Positions 8,425-17,029 of a stretch of 32,742 bases of DNA are shown in pieces. Below the pieces are notes generated by a model. It saw nothing but the letters and a program-made list of their open reading frames with translations. It did no database searches and had not been told where the DNA came from. The stretch covers positions 1 to 32,742 of the forward strand of contig CALXCR010000106.1 in assembly GCA_944386855.1 (NCBI GenBank). The letters run 5' to 3'. Position 1 is the stretch's first letter; each line of letters begins with the position of its first letter. The translations under genes and the position numbers were made by a program. This DNA comes from an uncultured Oscillospiraceae bacterium. GTDB taxonomy: Bacteria > Bacillota > Clostridia > Oscillospirales > Oscillospiraceae.

Positions 8425-8784
8425 ATGATTAAGAGACCGGATACAAAAGCAAAGCGCTTGAGGAGACATAAGAGGATCAGAGCTAAGGTTTCGGGCACTC
8501 CCGAAAGACCGCGTCTGAATGTGTTCCGCAGCGAACGGCATATATATGCACAGATAATCGACGATACGACCGGAGTAACGCTTTGCTCCGCATCCACCGT
8601 TGAAAAAGGATTTGAGGGCCTCGGCAGCAATAAAGAAGCTGCGAAAAAGGTAGGCATGGCAGTCGCCGAAAGAGCGAAGGCGAAAGGTATAGACACGGTC
8701 GTGTTCGACCGAGGCGGCTATATCTATCACGGACGCGTACAGGCGCTTGCAGAGGGAGCCCGTGAGGGCGGTCTCGAGTTTTAA
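8425..8784 (+). CDS. rplR: 50S ribosomal protein L18
   Basis: 5S rRNA-binding protein of the central protuberance that works with L5. Its 119 residues are normal. It has the basic N terminus [20 protein letters not shown], then [19 protein letters not shown], and ends with [20 protein letters not shown] plus [14 protein letters not shown] lies about 10 nt upstream of the ATG. Confidence 0.99.
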   Translation: MIKRPDTKAKRLRRHKRIRAKVSGTPERPRLNVFRSERHIYAQIIDDTTGVTLCSASTVEKGFEGLGSNKEAAKKVGMAVAERAKAKGIDTVVFDRGGYIYHGRVQALAEGAREGGLEF

Positions 8785-8802
8785 CGGGGAGGAGGAAGAG
8801 TT

Positions 8803-9327
8803 TTGCCTTATAACAATAACAGAAGAGACAACAGACGCGAGGAAACTCAGCCTGAATTTATCGAAAAAGTAGTCTCTCTTAACAGAGTTTCAAAAACCGT
8901 CAAGGGCGGTCGTATCATGAAGTTCTCGGCTCTCATCGTCGTAGGAGACGGAAAGGGAAGAGTCGGATTCGGCCTCGGCAAGGCCGGTGAAGTTTCCGAA
9001 GCTATCCGCAAGGGCATCGAGGACGCGAAGAAGAACATTGTTACCATTACGCTTTCCGGCACAACGATCCCCCATGAGGTCATCGGCGCATTCGGCGCGG
9101 GCAGAGTTCTCATGAAGCCTGCCCCGGCCGGTACCGGCGTTATCGCCGGCGGCGCGGTCCGCGCGGTAGTAGAGGCAGCCGGCATTTCGGATATCAGGAC
9201 GAAGTGCCTGCGCTCCAACAACCCGCAGAATGTTGTCGCAGCGACTATGGAGGGGCTTAAATCCCTCAGAGACGCCGAACAGGTAGCAAAGATCCGCGGA
9301 AAGACCGCGGAGGAAATAATTGGTTAG
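8803..9327 (+). CDS. rpsE: 30S ribosomal protein S5 (TTG start)
   Basis: Protein of the 30S body involved in decoding accuracy and mRNA unwinding. It has 174 residues, the usual size. The only sensible start is the TTG at 8803, preceded by GGGGAGGAGG with about 7-nt spacing; no ATG occurs before the conserved domain. After an Asn/Arg-rich N-terminal extension come the double-stranded RNA-binding region [40 protein letters not shown], and the Gly-rich [20 protein letters not shown]. Confidence 0.98.
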   Translation: MPYNNNRRDNRREETQPEFIEKVVSLNRVSKTVKGGRIMKFSALIVVGDGKGRVGFGLGKAGEVSEAIRKGIEDAKKNIVTITLSGTTIPHEVIGAFGAGRVLMKPAPAGTGVIAGGAVRAVVEAAGISDIRTKCLRSNNPQNVVAATMEGLKSLRDAEQVAKIRGKTAEEIIG

Positions 9328-9338
9328 GAGGTTCGGAC

Positions 9339-9518
9339 ATGGCTAACATTAAGATCGAACTTGTCAAGAGCCTTAACGGCAGGCTTGATAAGCATATAGC
9401 AACTGCCAAGTCGCTCGGACTGACCAAGATCGGCGATAAAACGGTACAGCCCGACAACCCTCAGACCAAGGGCAAGATAGCTCAGATAGGCTATCTTCTC
9501 AAGGTAACTGAAGAATAA
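9339..9518 (+). CDS. rpmD: 50S ribosomal protein L30
   Basis: Small large-subunit protein absent from some bacterial lineages. The frame encodes 59 residues, exactly the family length: MANIKIELVKSLNGRLDKH, then AKSLGLTKIGDKTVQPDNPQ and the terminal GYLLKVTEE. The ribosome binding site TAGGAGG sits 8 nt before the ATG and overlaps the rpsE stop. The rpsE-rpmD-rplO order is conserved in Firmicutes. Confidence 0.97.
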   Translation: MANIKIELVKSLNGRLDKHIATAKSLGLTKIGDKTVQPDNPQTKGKIAQIGYLLKVTEE

Positions 9519-9530
9519 GGAGGCAGAGAA

Positions 9531-9971
9531 ATGAAATTATATAATCTTTCTCCAGCAGCCGGTTCAACGCATGTGTCAAAGCGTAAGGGCAGAGGACCCG
9601 GAACAGGCAACGGAAAAACAGGCGGCCGCGGACATAAGGGACAAAAAGCCCGTTCCGGCGGCGGAGTCAGAGTCGGATTTGAAGGCGGCCAGATGCCTCT
9701 TGCCCGCCGTGTCCCGAAGAGAGGCTTTAACAACATATTTGCAAAGCCGCTTGAGGCGATAAACGTATCCGCGCTCGACAAGTTTGAAGACGGCGCGACA
9801 GTAGACGCGCAGGCGCTCTTGGATGCGGGAATCCTCTCAAAATGCCGTTACGGCGTAAAGATACTCGGCAAAGGCGAGATCACAAAGAAGTTGACCGTAA
9901 AGGCGTCTGCTTTTTCCGAGTCTGCCAAAGAAAAGATTGAAAAGGCAGGCGGAAAGGCAGAGGTGATCTGA
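9531..9971 (+). CDS. rplO: 50S ribosomal protein L15
   Basis: Late-assembly large-subunit protein. Its 146 residues are standard. Identified by [20 protein letters not shown], the Gly-rich [20 protein letters not shown], and [19 protein letters not shown]. The stop codon lies one base before the secY TTG, suggesting tight coupling. AAGGAGG is 8 nt before its own start. Confidence 0.99.
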   Translation: MKLYNLSPAAGSTHVSKRKGRGPGTGNGKTGGRGHKGQKARSGGGVRVGFEGGQMPLARRVPKRGFNNIFAKPLEAINVSALDKFEDGATVDAQALLDAGILSKCRYGVKILGKGEITKKLTVKASAFSESAKEKIEKAGGKAEVI

Positions 9972-9972
9972 A

Positions 9973-11259
9973 TTGCTGAAGACGATACGAAACGCCTGGA
10001 GAGTTGAAGAGATCAGACAGAAGATAATATTTACATTCTTCATCATTCTTCTCTACCGTTTGGGAAATGCAGTGCCGGTACCGTGGGTGGACACCGCTCT
10101 GCTTCAGGATTATTTCAGATCCCTGCAGAACACGATACTGGGGCTTTATAACGTAATGTCCGGAAGCGCGTTCTCTCAGGCGACGATATTTGCACTTTCA
10201 ATTCAGCCATATATCAACGCATCGATCATTATACAGCTTCTTTGCGTTGCGATACCTGCACTCGAGCGCATGTCTAAGGACGAGGGCGAAGAGGGCAGAA
10301 AAAAAATCGCCAGCATCACGCGCTATGCTACGGTTGGCATTGCGCTGCTACAGGGCTTCGCATATTTCATACTCATCAGGAACAATAATCTGCTTGTATC
10401 CGACGCTCCGACGATCTGGGCAGGCATCGTGATCGTCATGACGTTCACGGCCGGCTCGGCTCTTCTGATGTGGCTCGGCGAACAGATCACAGAATTCGGC
10501 ATTGGCAACGGTATATCGATCATACTTTTCGTAAGCATCGTTTCGCGTATTCCGAATACAGTGGCATCGGTCATAAGCCGCCTCATAGAAGATCCCGCCC
10601 TCTGGTGGCTGTATCTCCTCTTCCTGATCGGAAGCCTTGCGATAATCGTGCTTATAGTTATCGTAAACGATTCGGAGAGAAGGATACCGGTACAGTATGC
10701 GAAGAGAGTCGTTGGGCGCAAGGTGTACGGCGGTCAGGCGTCGCACCTTCCGATAAAGGTCAATATGGCGGGCGTTCTCCCCGTTATATTCGCCCAGTCG
10801 ATAGCGTCTATACCGGGTACATTCACGGCGTTCGTAAGCGAGTGGCAGGACAGCTGGTTTGCGAGGATAACGGCAACGACCAGTCCGCTTTACGCGATAT
10901 GCTATTTCCTGCTGATTCTGTTCTTCAGTTATTTCTATTCAACGATACAGTTCAATCCTGTTGAAGTATCAAATAACATCAAAAAGAACGGCGGTTATAT
11001 TCCCGGCTTCCGTCCGGGCAAACCGACGGCTGACTTTATCGATAAGGTGCTGAAAAAGGTAACGCTGTTCGGCGCTATATATCTCGCGATAATCGCCGTA
11101 ACGCCGGTTGTGCTCAGCGCGTGCTCGGAAACGGTGCGCAACGCCGGTGTGTCGTTCGGCGGGACATCGCTTATCATCGTTGTAGGTGTTGCCATAGAAA
11201 CGGTTAAGGCTCTTGAAGCACAAATAATGATGCGTCATTATAAGGGCTTCCTCGAATAA
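9973..11259 (+). CDS. secY: Protein translocase subunit SecY (TTG start)
   Basis: Pore-forming subunit of the Sec translocon in the cytoplasmic membrane. It has 428 residues and about ten hydrophobic spans. The N terminus MLKTIRNAWRVEEIRQKIIF leads to TM1; further landmarks are the SIQPYINASIIIQLL segment, the GIGNGISIILFVSIV region, the cytoplasmic loop ending in YGGQASHLPIKVNMAGVLPV, and the C-terminal MMRHYKGFLE. TTG at 9973 is the only start consistent with the family N terminus and follows an AGGTGAT site inside rplO. It lies in the normal spc position before adk. Confidence 0.98.
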   Translation: MLKTIRNAWRVEEIRQKIIFTFFIILLYRLGNAVPVPWVDTALLQDYFRSLQNTILGLYNVMSGSAFSQATIFALSIQPYINASIIIQLLCVAIPALERMSKDEGEEGRKKIASITRYATVGIALLQGFAYFILIRNNNLLVSDAPTIWAGIVIVMTFTAGSALLMWLGEQITEFGIGNGISIILFVSIVSRIPNTVASVISRLIEDPALWWLYLLFLIGSLAIIVLIVIVNDSERRIPVQYAKRVVGRKVYGGQASHLPIKVNMAGVLPVIFAQSIASIPGTFTAFVSEWQDSWFARITATTSPLYAICYFLLILFFSYFYSTIQFNPVEVSNNIKKNGGYIPGFRPGKPTADFIDKVLKKVTLFGAIYLAIIAVTPVVLSACSETVRNAGVSFGGTSLIIVVGVAIETVKALEAQIMMRHYKGFLE

Positions 11260-11274
11260 GGGAGGTACTGTGAA

Positions 11275-11907
11275 ATGAAACTTATTCTGTTAGGCGCTCC
11301 GGGAGCCGGCAAAGGCACCCAGGCGGAGATAATCAGCAAGTCCCAGAATATCCCGTCGATCTCGACAGGCAATATCCTGAGAGCTGCAATCAAAAACGAA
11401 ACGCCGGTAGGGCTTGAGGCAAAAGCGTACATGGATAAGGGTGCGCTTGTGCCGGACGAAGTCATTATAGGCATAGTTAAGGAAAGGCTTGCAGAGCCTG
11501 ACTGTGCCGGCGGTTATATTCTCGACGGTATGCCGAGAACAATCGCTCAGGCTCAGGCATTGGAAGATGCGGGCATAGATATTGACGCGGCAGTGCTTCT
11601 CGACATCGCTGACGAGGTCATCGAAGCGAGAATGACAGGCCGCCGCGTGTGCCCGAACTGCGGTTCAAGCTATCATGTTGAGGCTAACCCACCGAAACAG
11701 GACAATGTTTGTGATAACTGCGGTTCAGGACTTACAATCCGTAAGGATGATACGCCGGAAACCGTCAAGAGCAGACTGAAGGTGTATCACGAGGAGACAG
11801 AGCCTCTCATTGACTTCTATGAGAAGAGAGGCAAGCTCCGCAGGGTCGACGGCGCTCTGCCGCTTAGCGAGGCCACCGACCAGATATTCAAGGTACTGGG
11901 GCTCTAG
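11275..11907 (+). CDS. adk: Adenylate kinase with zinc LID
   Basis: Interconverts ATP plus AMP and two ADP in the cytoplasm. The 210-residue protein has the P-loop GAPGAGKGT (residues 7-15), the AMP-binding region ending LDGMPRT (83-89, where Phe is more usual than Met), and a LID domain with CPNC (126-129) and CDNC (146-149), the four-cysteine zinc form common in Gram-positives. The LID is followed by DDTPETVKSRLKVYHEETEP. It is 15 nt from secY and one base from map, the classic secY-adk-map order. Confidence 0.98.
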   Translation: MKLILLGAPGAGKGTQAEIISKSQNIPSISTGNILRAAIKNETPVGLEAKAYMDKGALVPDEVIIGIVKERLAEPDCAGGYILDGMPRTIAQAQALEDAGIDIDAAVLLDIADEVIEARMTGRRVCPNCGSSYHVEANPPKQDNVCDNCGSGLTIRKDDTPETVKSRLKVYHEETEPLIDFYEKRGKLRRVDGALPLSEATDQIFKVLGL

Positions 11908-11908
11908 G

Positions 11909-12664
11909 ATGATAAAACTTAAATCCCCAAAACAAATCGAAAAGATGCGCCGGGCGGGTAAAATTACCGCGGCAGCCCGTGCTTTGGCAGGGAAAATGGT
12001 AGCCCCCGGCGTAACAACCCGCGAAATAGACAAAGCAGTACACGATTTCATTCTTTCGCAAGGCGCAACACCCACGTTTTTGGGTTACAGCGGATACCCC
12101 GCAAGCCTGTGCATCTCGATAAACGACGAGGTGATCCACGGCATACCCGGCAAACGGGTCATACGCGAGGGCGACGTCGTAAGCATTGACGTAGGCGCTA
12201 CTAAAGACGGTTTTGTGGGGGATTGCGCAGCGACCTTCATAGCGGGAAAAGGCAGCGCGGAGGCGCATCGTCTCGTCGAAGTAACTCGGCAGAGCTTCTT
12301 TGAGGGGATAAAGTATGCCAAAGTCGGATACAGAGTGTCCGATATCGGCGCTGCTGTCCAAAGCTATGTTGAAAAAAACGGATTTTCAGTCGTCAGGGAC
12401 TATGTAGGTCATGGCGTCGGAGAAGTGATGCACGAAGATCCTGAGATCCCGAATTACGGGAAGCCGGGACACGGGATGCGGCTGCTGGCCGGAATGACCA
12501 TCGCCGTAGAGCCGATGGTAAATGCCGGAGGCTATCCCGTAAAAGTCTTAAAAGACGGTTGGACCGTCGTGACAAGAGACGGCAGCCTCTCCGCGCACTA
12601 TGAAAACACGATCCTTATCACTAACGGCGAGCCGGAAATATTGACTGTGGCCGGGGAGCAGTAA
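11909..12664 (+). CDS. map: Type I methionine aminopeptidase
   Basis: Removes the initiator Met from nascent proteins. The ATG at 11909, one base after the adk stop, gives 251 residues starting MIKLKSPKQIEKMRRAGKI, the expected N terminus. An open extension upstream lies within adk. All five metal ligands are visible: D94, D105, H168, E201 and E232, with active-site H77 in the VIHGIP motif. It lacks the N-terminal SEC-C zinc extension of some homologues. Confidence 0.98.
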   Translation: MIKLKSPKQIEKMRRAGKITAAARALAGKMVAPGVTTREIDKAVHDFILSQGATPTFLGYSGYPASLCISINDEVIHGIPGKRVIREGDVVSIDVGATKDGFVGDCAATFIAGKGSAEAHRLVEVTRQSFFEGIKYAKVGYRVSDIGAAVQSYVEKNGFSVVRDYVGHGVGEVMHEDPEIPNYGKPGHGMRLLAGMTIAVEPMVNAGGYPVKVLKDGWTVVTRDGSLSAHYENTILITNGEPEILTVAGEQ

Positions 12665-12665
12665 A

Positions 12666-12962
12666 ATGGAAATCCGAAAATCATCGATAGTGCGTTCGGT
12701 CGCCGGACATGACAGCGGCGGACTGTATTTCGTCCTTGAGACGGACGGTGTATACGCCGATATCGTAAACGGCAAAACGAGGCGCATTGAAAAACCGAAA
12801 CGCAAGAAGCTTAAGCACTTGCGCTACGAGAGTCAGGGCTGCGGAACAGCAGGTGAAAAGCTGCGCTGCGGCGAAGCTGTGACGAACAAAGAAATCAGAA
12901 GGGGACTTGCAGAGTACACTGCATACCCGGCGGAGAAGATGGAGGTATGTAAAAATGGCTAA
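12666..12962 (+). CDS. KOW-domain RNA-binding protein (L14e-like)
   Basis: A 98-residue basic protein of the type often found between map and infA in Firmicutes. The N-terminal half shows a KOW-like barrel: [19 protein letters not shown], then [20 protein letters not shown], a pattern related to archaeal and eukaryotic L14e. The C-terminal half is less conserved. Its role is unknown; ribosome or rRNA association is inferred from the domain and position. It begins one base after map, and its end overlaps infA by 8 nt, so infA translation is probably coupled to it. Confidence 0.85.
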   Translation: MEIRKSSIVRSVAGHDSGGLYFVLETDGVYADIVNGKTRRIEKPKRKKLKHLRYESQGCGTAGEKLRCGEAVTNKEIRRGLAEYTAYPAEKMEVCKNG

Positions 12963-13173
12963 AGATGACGTAATTGAGCTTGAAGGTACAGTTATCGAAT
13001 CGCTGCCAAACACTATGTTCCAGGTAGACATCGGAAACGGACACATAATACTGGCGCATATTTCCGGAAAACTTCGGATGAACTTTATTCGAATTCTTCC
13101 GGGTGATAAAGTCACAGTACAGATGTCCCCGTATGATTTGACGCGCGGCAGGATAACCTGGCGCAGCAAGTAA
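12955..13173 (+). CDS. infA: Translation initiation factor IF-1
   Basis: OB-fold factor that occupies the 30S A site during initiation. From the ATG at 12955 it has 72 residues, exactly the family length. It reads [19 protein letters not shown], then [19 protein letters not shown] and [20 protein letters not shown], all diagnostic. GGAGGT, inside the upstream KOW gene, lies 8 nt before the start. Confidence 0.98.
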   Translation: MAKDDVIELEGTVIESLPNTMFQVDIGNGHIILAHISGKLRMNFIRILPGDKVTVQMSPYDLTRGRITWRSK

Positions 13174-13323
<150 letters not shown>

Positions 13324-13359
13324 TTCGTTATAAATGAACGAAAGGAATGATTGACAAGT

Positions 13360-13728
13360 ATGGCACGTATTTCCGGCGTTGACCTGCCAAGAGACAAGAG
13401 AATCGAGATAGGGCTCACCTATGTATACGGCATTGGGCTTGCAAGCTCGAGAAAGATTCTGGCAGAGACAGGTATCGACCCCAATACAAGAGTAAAAGAC
13501 CTCACGGAAGAGCAGGAGAGCAAGCTCCGCGAATGCATCGACAGAAACTACATTGTTGAAGGCGACCTCCGCAGGACTGTAGCTCTCGATATCAAGAGAC
13601 TTACTGAGATCGGCTGCTACCGCGGCATGAGACACAGAAGAGGCCTTCCCGTAAGAGGGCAGAGAAGCAAGACGAACGCGAGGACAAGAAAAGGCCCGAA
13701 GCGTACGATAGCTAATAAGAAGAAGTAA
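13360..13728 (+). CDS. rpsM: 30S ribosomal protein S13
   Basis: Head protein contacting P-site tRNA and forming inter-subunit bridges. I chose the ATG at 13360 (122 residues, [19 protein letters not shown]), the family start. Its spacing from AAAGGA is long, about 13 nt. A TTG at 13351 would have 4-nt spacing and add three residues, so the start is slightly uncertain. The helix-turn-helix region [20 protein letters not shown] and the basic tail after [19 protein letters not shown] confirm identity. Confidence 0.97.
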   Translation: MARISGVDLPRDKRIEIGLTYVYGIGLASSRKILAETGIDPNTRVKDLTEEQESKLRECIDRNYIVEGDLRRTVALDIKRLTEIGCYRGMRHRRGLPVRGQRSKTNARTRKGPKRTIANKKK

Positions 13729-13742
13729 GGGAGGGATATGCA

Positions 13743-14144
13743 ATGGCAACAGCTAAGAAAGGCAAGGCGGTAAGGACTCGCCGCCGTGAGCGTAAAAACA
13801 TAGAAAAGGGTGCAGTTCATATCCGCTCCTCTTTCAACAATACCATGGTAACTATTACCGACGTAAACGGAAACGCAATATCGTGGGCGTCGGCAGGCGG
13901 TATGGGCTTCCGCGGCAGCAAGAAATCGACGCCGTTTGCCGCGCAGACGGCTGCTGAAACGGCTGCCAAAGCCGCTATGGAGCATGGGCTCAAAACAGTA
14001 GAAGTGTTTGTTAAAGGTCCCGGCTCAGGCAGAGAGGCCGCTATCCGCGCGCTGCAGTCCGTAGGGCTTGAGGTAACGATGATAAAAGACGTTACACCGA
14101 TCCCGCACAATGGCTGCCGTCCGCCGAAAAGACGTAGAGTTTAA
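13743..14144 (+). CDS. rpsK: 30S ribosomal protein S11
   Basis: Platform protein next to the E site. Its 133 residues are typical. Signature segments include [59 protein letters not shown] and the C-terminal THE-like [21 protein letters not shown] is 9 nt upstream; 14-nt gaps lie on both sides. Confidence 0.99.
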   Translation: MATAKKGKAVRTRRRERKNIEKGAVHIRSSFNNTMVTITDVNGNAISWASAGGMGFRGSKKSTPFAAQTAAETAAKAAMEHGLKTVEVFVKGPGSGREAAIRALQSVGLEVTMIKDVTPIPHNGCRPPKRRRV

Positions 14145-14158
14145 GGAGGTAAAAGCAT

Positions 14159-14785
14159 ATGGCAAGATATACCGATGCGGTTTGCCGCCTTTGCCGCAGA
14201 GAAGGACAGAAGCTCTTCCTGAAAGGCGACAGATGCTATACAGATAAGTGCGGAGTAACGCGCAGAGCGTATGCCCCCGGCCAGCACGGCCAGGGCAGAA
14301 CGAGAGCGTCCGAATACGGAAGCCAGCTCCGTGAAAAACAGAAGGTAAAAAGATATTACGGCATACTGGAAAAGCAGTTTGAAGGCTACTTTGAGATGGC
14401 CAGCAAAAGACAGGGTAAGACAGGTGAAAACCTTCTCTCTATCCTTGAGTCGAGGCTTGACAACGTAGTGTACAGACTTGGTTTTGCGATGAGCAGAGCA
14501 GAGGCAAGACAGCTTGTCCGCCACGGTCATTTTACGGTCGACGGCAAAAAGGTAAATATCCCGTCGTTCCTTGTTAAACCGGGCATGGTCATAGCCCTTA
14601 AAGAGGGAAGCCGTAGCCTTGAGAAGTTCAAGGCAAACGTAGAGGCTAATATGTTCCGTCAGCCGCCGAAGTGGCTCGACTACGACGCCAATACGCTTAC
14701 GGCTAAGGTAGCGGCTGCACCTGCAAGAGATGATATCGATCTGCCGGTCGAGGAGCAGCTGATAGTTGAGCTCTATTCTAAGTAA
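14159..14785 (+). CDS. rpsD: 30S ribosomal protein S4, four-cysteine type
   Basis: Primary 16S-binding assembly protein. It has 208 residues. The N terminus has C9, C12, C26 and C31, the spacing of the zinc-binding S4 form. Later come [20 protein letters not shown] and the S4 RNA-binding domain [20 protein letters not shown] with [19 protein letters not shown] 73-nt gap with no visible gene separates it from rpoA. In Bacillus subtilis rpsD is transcribed elsewhere; here it sits in the alpha cluster. Confidence 0.98.
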   Translation: MARYTDAVCRLCRREGQKLFLKGDRCYTDKCGVTRRAYAPGQHGQGRTRASEYGSQLREKQKVKRYYGILEKQFEGYFEMASKRQGKTGENLLSILESRLDNVVYRLGFAMSRAEARQLVRHGHFTVDGKKVNIPSFLVKPGMVIALKEGSRSLEKFKANVEANMFRQPPKWLDYDANTLTAKVAAAPARDDIDLPVEEQLIVELYSK

Positions 14786-14858
14786 TATACTGACCCTCAA
14801 ATTGGTAAGCTGGGGAAAAAAGCGCAAATGCGTTCGACTTAAAGGAGGGTACTAGGTT

Positions 14859-15809
14859 ATGATCGAAATAGAAAAGCCGCGTATAGAATGTATCGAAACA
14901 CCGGAAGACATTTCATACGGGAAATACGTTGTAGAGCCTCTTGAAAGGGGCTATGGCACAACACTTGGAAACTCACTGCGCAGGATACTACTGTCTTCCC
15001 TCCCCGGAACGGCAGTGACAACAGTTAAGATCGCGGGTGTTCAGCATGAGTTTTCCACGATTCCCGGAGTGAAAGAGGATGTAACGGAGATTATCTTAAA
15101 TATCAAGAAATTGATAGCCCGTCTCCATTCCGAAGGGACAAAAACTATTTATATCAGCGCGATGGGAGAGGGCGAAGTGACTGCCGGCGACATAAAGGCC
15201 GATGGAGAGGTAGAGATACTCAATCCCGAGCTTCACATCGCAACGCTCGGCCCGGATGCGTCGCTCAATATAGAGATGACGCTGGGACACGGCCGCGGTT
15301 ACGTCTCTGCAGAGCGTAACAAGCTTCAGCAGCCGGTTATAGGCGTTATTCCCATCGATTCTATATATACGCCGGTAACAAAAGTTAACTATACGGTAGA
15401 AAATACCCGTGTAGGCAATATGACTGACTTTGATAAACTTACAATAGAAGTATGGACAGATAAGACGATTTCAGCACGCGACGCAGTTTCCCTCGGAGCG
15501 AAGATACTGTGCGATCATTTTATGTTGTTCACGGATCTGTCGGATACGATAGGGAACAAGTCAACGGTTGTAGAGAAGGCCGAAGCGTCGCGCGACAAGG
15601 TTCTCGATATGACGATAGAAGAGCTTGACCTGTCCGTCCGCAGCTTTAACTGCCTCAAGAGAGCAAATATCAACACGGTCGCCGATCTCATATCAAAGAC
15701 CGAGGAAGAGATGATAAAAGTTAGAAATCTCGGCCATAAATCTCTTGAAGAAGTAGTGCATAAGCTCGCCATGATGGGACTTTCTCTGGCGAGTGAAGAG
15801 AACAACTAA
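14859..15809 (+). CDS. rpoA: RNA polymerase subunit alpha
   Basis: Alpha subunit whose dimer scaffolds RNA polymerase assembly. It has 316 residues. The N-terminal domain carries [20 protein letters not shown] and [20 protein letters not shown] (about 27-67), and [19 protein letters not shown]. The C-terminal domain (about 250-310), which contacts UP elements and activators, has [20 protein letters not shown] and [24 protein letters not shown] precedes the ATG by about 10 nt. It is 34 nt upstream of rplQ. Confidence 0.99.
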   Translation: MIEIEKPRIECIETPEDISYGKYVVEPLERGYGTTLGNSLRRILLSSLPGTAVTTVKIAGVQHEFSTIPGVKEDVTEIILNIKKLIARLHSEGTKTIYISAMGEGEVTAGDIKADGEVEILNPELHIATLGPDASLNIEMTLGHGRGYVSAERNKLQQPVIGVIPIDSIYTPVTKVNYTVENTRVGNMTDFDKLTIEVWTDKTISARDAVSLGAKILCDHFMLFTDLSDTIGNKSTVVEKAEASRDKVLDMTIEELDLSVRSFNCLKRANINTVADLISKTEEEMIKVRNLGHKSLEEVVHKLAMMGLSLASEENN

Positions 15810-15843
15810 AGCACTCTGAAATTGTTTTAAGGAGGAAAACGAA

Positions 15844-16185
15844 ATGCCCGGAACAAGAAAGCTTGGCAAGCCGACAGACCAGCGCATGGCTATGCTCAGA
15901 CAGCAGGTTACCGATTTTCTGGCAAACGGAAGAATGGAAACTACAGTTACAAGAGCAAAAGAGATCGCGCCGCTTGCTGAGAACATGATAACGCTCGGCA
16001 AAAAGAATACACTGGCAACGCGCCGCCGCGCGCTCGCCTTTATAACGCGAGAAGAAGTTGTCGTAAAGGTTTTTGACGAGCTTGCAAAAACATATGCAGA
16101 CCGTAACGGCGGTTATACCCGCATTACAAGAATCGGTCCGCGCCGCGGTGATGCCGCCGAGATGGCCGTCATCGAGCTCGTATAA
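15844..16185 (+). CDS. rplQ: 50S ribosomal protein L17
   Basis: Tunnel-exit-side large-subunit protein and the last gene of the ribosomal cluster. Its 113 residues match the short bacterial form. The segments [39 protein letters not shown] and [20 protein letters not shown] identify it. AAGGAGG precedes the ATG. It is followed by an intrinsic terminator 25 bases downstream and then spoVAC, rather than the energy-coupling-factor ATPase and truA genes that often follow. Confidence 0.99.
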   Translation: MPGTRKLGKPTDQRMAMLRQQVTDFLANGRMETTVTRAKEIAPLAENMITLGKKNTLATRRRALAFITREEVVVKVFDELAKTYADRNGGYTRITRIGPRRGDAAEMAVIELV

Positions 16186-16210
16186 TAAAAATTATACAAT
16201 AAAAATAATA

Positions 16211-16253
16211 AACACCTCTCAAACGGGAAAAATACCGATTGAGAGGTGTTTTT
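16211..16253 (+). terminator. Terminator of the ribosomal operon, overlapping the spoVAC ribosome binding site
   Basis: Perfect 12-bp arms AACACCTCTCAA (16211-16222) and TTGAGAGGTGTT (16239-16250) close a 16-nt loop that can add three more pairs (CGG/CCG), followed by TTT and T-rich sequence. This is a strong intrinsic terminator after rplQ. Its 3' arm contains GAGAGGTG, which is also the ribosome binding site of spoVAC. Confidence 0.85.
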
Positions 16254-16697
16254 ATGAAAATGACAAATAAAGATTATAATGAATATGTTAAGCAGAAATC
16301 ACCGAACTCACCGATCTGGGCAAATATGATAAAGGCTTTCATCGTCGGAGGAACGATCTGTTGCATAGGTCAGGCGCTGCTGGACGGTTACAAGGGGCTC
16401 GGCGTTGAGGAGGATATAGCAGCGACATGCACGTCGGTAACGCTTGTTTTTCTCGGAGTGCTGCTAACGGGGCTCAGGGTGTACGACAATATCGCCAAAT
16501 TTGCCGGCGCTGGAACGCTCGTCCCGATAACTGGGTTTGCAAACTCCGTTGCGTCCCCCGCGCTTGAGTTCAAGTCGGAAGGTTTTATCACCGGTATGGC
16601 GGCAAAGATGTTCGTCATTGCAGGACCTGTAATAGTATATGGCATTTCATCTAGCGTCGTGTGCGGGATAATACTTTATCTGTTCGGTATGGTGTAA
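16254..16697 (+). CDS. spoVAC: Stage V sporulation protein AC
   Basis: Membrane protein of the SpoVA system, which moves dipicolinic acid into the forespore; SpoVAC itself has been described as a mechanosensitive channel. From the ATG at 16254 it has 147 residues, near the family norm of about 150. It reads YVKQKSPNSPIWANMIKAFI then VGGTICCIGQALLDGYKGLG, with four or so hydrophobic spans and the conserved GFANSVASPALEFKSEGFIT stretch. It stands alone: spoVAD and spoVAE are not next to it. Its start lies immediately after a terminator that contains its ribosome binding site, and its stop codon overlaps the edge of a repeat element. No clear forespore sigma promoter was found. Confidence 0.88.
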   Translation: MKMTNKDYNEYVKQKSPNSPIWANMIKAFIVGGTICCIGQALLDGYKGLGVEEDIAATCTSVTLVFLGVLLTGLRVYDNIAKFAGAGTLVPITGFANSVASPALEFKSEGFITGMAAKMFVIAGPVIVYGISSSVVCGIILYLFGMV

Positions 16698-17012
16698 AAA
16701 ACGGCTTGGATCATTATCCAGGCCGTCGGCGTGTCGAACAGGTTCGACACGCTTCTCGAAAATGCAAGCATTTTCTCGAGGGGGGGCTGCCTGCTGCAGC
16801 GCACTCGCTGCACTTGCACGTTTGCAGGCAGAGAAGGCAAAATTCCGAGGCGCGTGTCCCCGGAATTTTGGAAATTTGACCTTATTTCGCCGCCTGCGGG
16901 CGGCGAAACTCTGCCGAGGGCGTTTTCCTATGCAGGAAATTTTTCTTTTCTTGCAGGACGCCATCCTTTTTCGACAGTCTGCGGCTTGGATAATGATCCA
17001 AGCCGTTTTTTA
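16695..17012. mobile_element. 318-bp palindrome-rich element with 31-bp terminal inverted repeats (MITE-like)
   Basis: The ends 16695-16725 and 16982-17012 are inverted copies with one mismatch in 31, beginning TAAAAAACGGC. Each end is itself a hairpin (CGGCTTGGAT/ATCCAAGCCG type). Inside are further palindromes: 16731-16739/16742-16750 (GTGTCGAAC), 16755-16765/16768-16780, 16787-16794/16824-16831 (CTGCCTGC), 16839-16847/16861-16869 (AAAATTCCG) and 16885-16894/16899-16908 (TTTCGCCGCC). The TA at both outer edges is what a Tc1/mariner-type insertion would leave. No transposase is present, and open frames across it follow the palindromes and look non-coding. The mobile nature is inferred from structure. 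Confidence 0.65.
16982..17011 (+). terminator. Intrinsic terminator formed by the right end of the repeat element
   Basis: CGGCTTGGAT (16982-16991), loop AATG, ATCCAAGCCG (16996-17005), then six T. It can end spoVAC transcripts. The left end of the element has the same form facing the other way (T-run on the minus strand at 16696-16701), so it can end transcripts from greA. Confidence 0.75.
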
Positions 17013-17029
17013 TTTAATGAATAAATTAA

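Noticed and set aside
14141-14827. 228-codon open frame antisense to rpsD
   Set aside because: Lies wholly opposite an unmistakable ribosomal protein gene and has no family resemblance; similar antisense frames over rplB, murI, argS and copA were left out for the same reason.
14786-14858. Possible separate promoter or terminator in the rpsD-rpoA gap
   Set aside because: No convincing -35/-10 pair and no stable stem with T-run in the 73 bases.
16731-17024. Open frames of about 70-107 residues across the palindrome-rich element
   Set aside because: Several overlapping frames stay open in the same DNA, the translations follow the inverted repeats, and none has a ribosome binding site; treated as non-coding repeat sequence.
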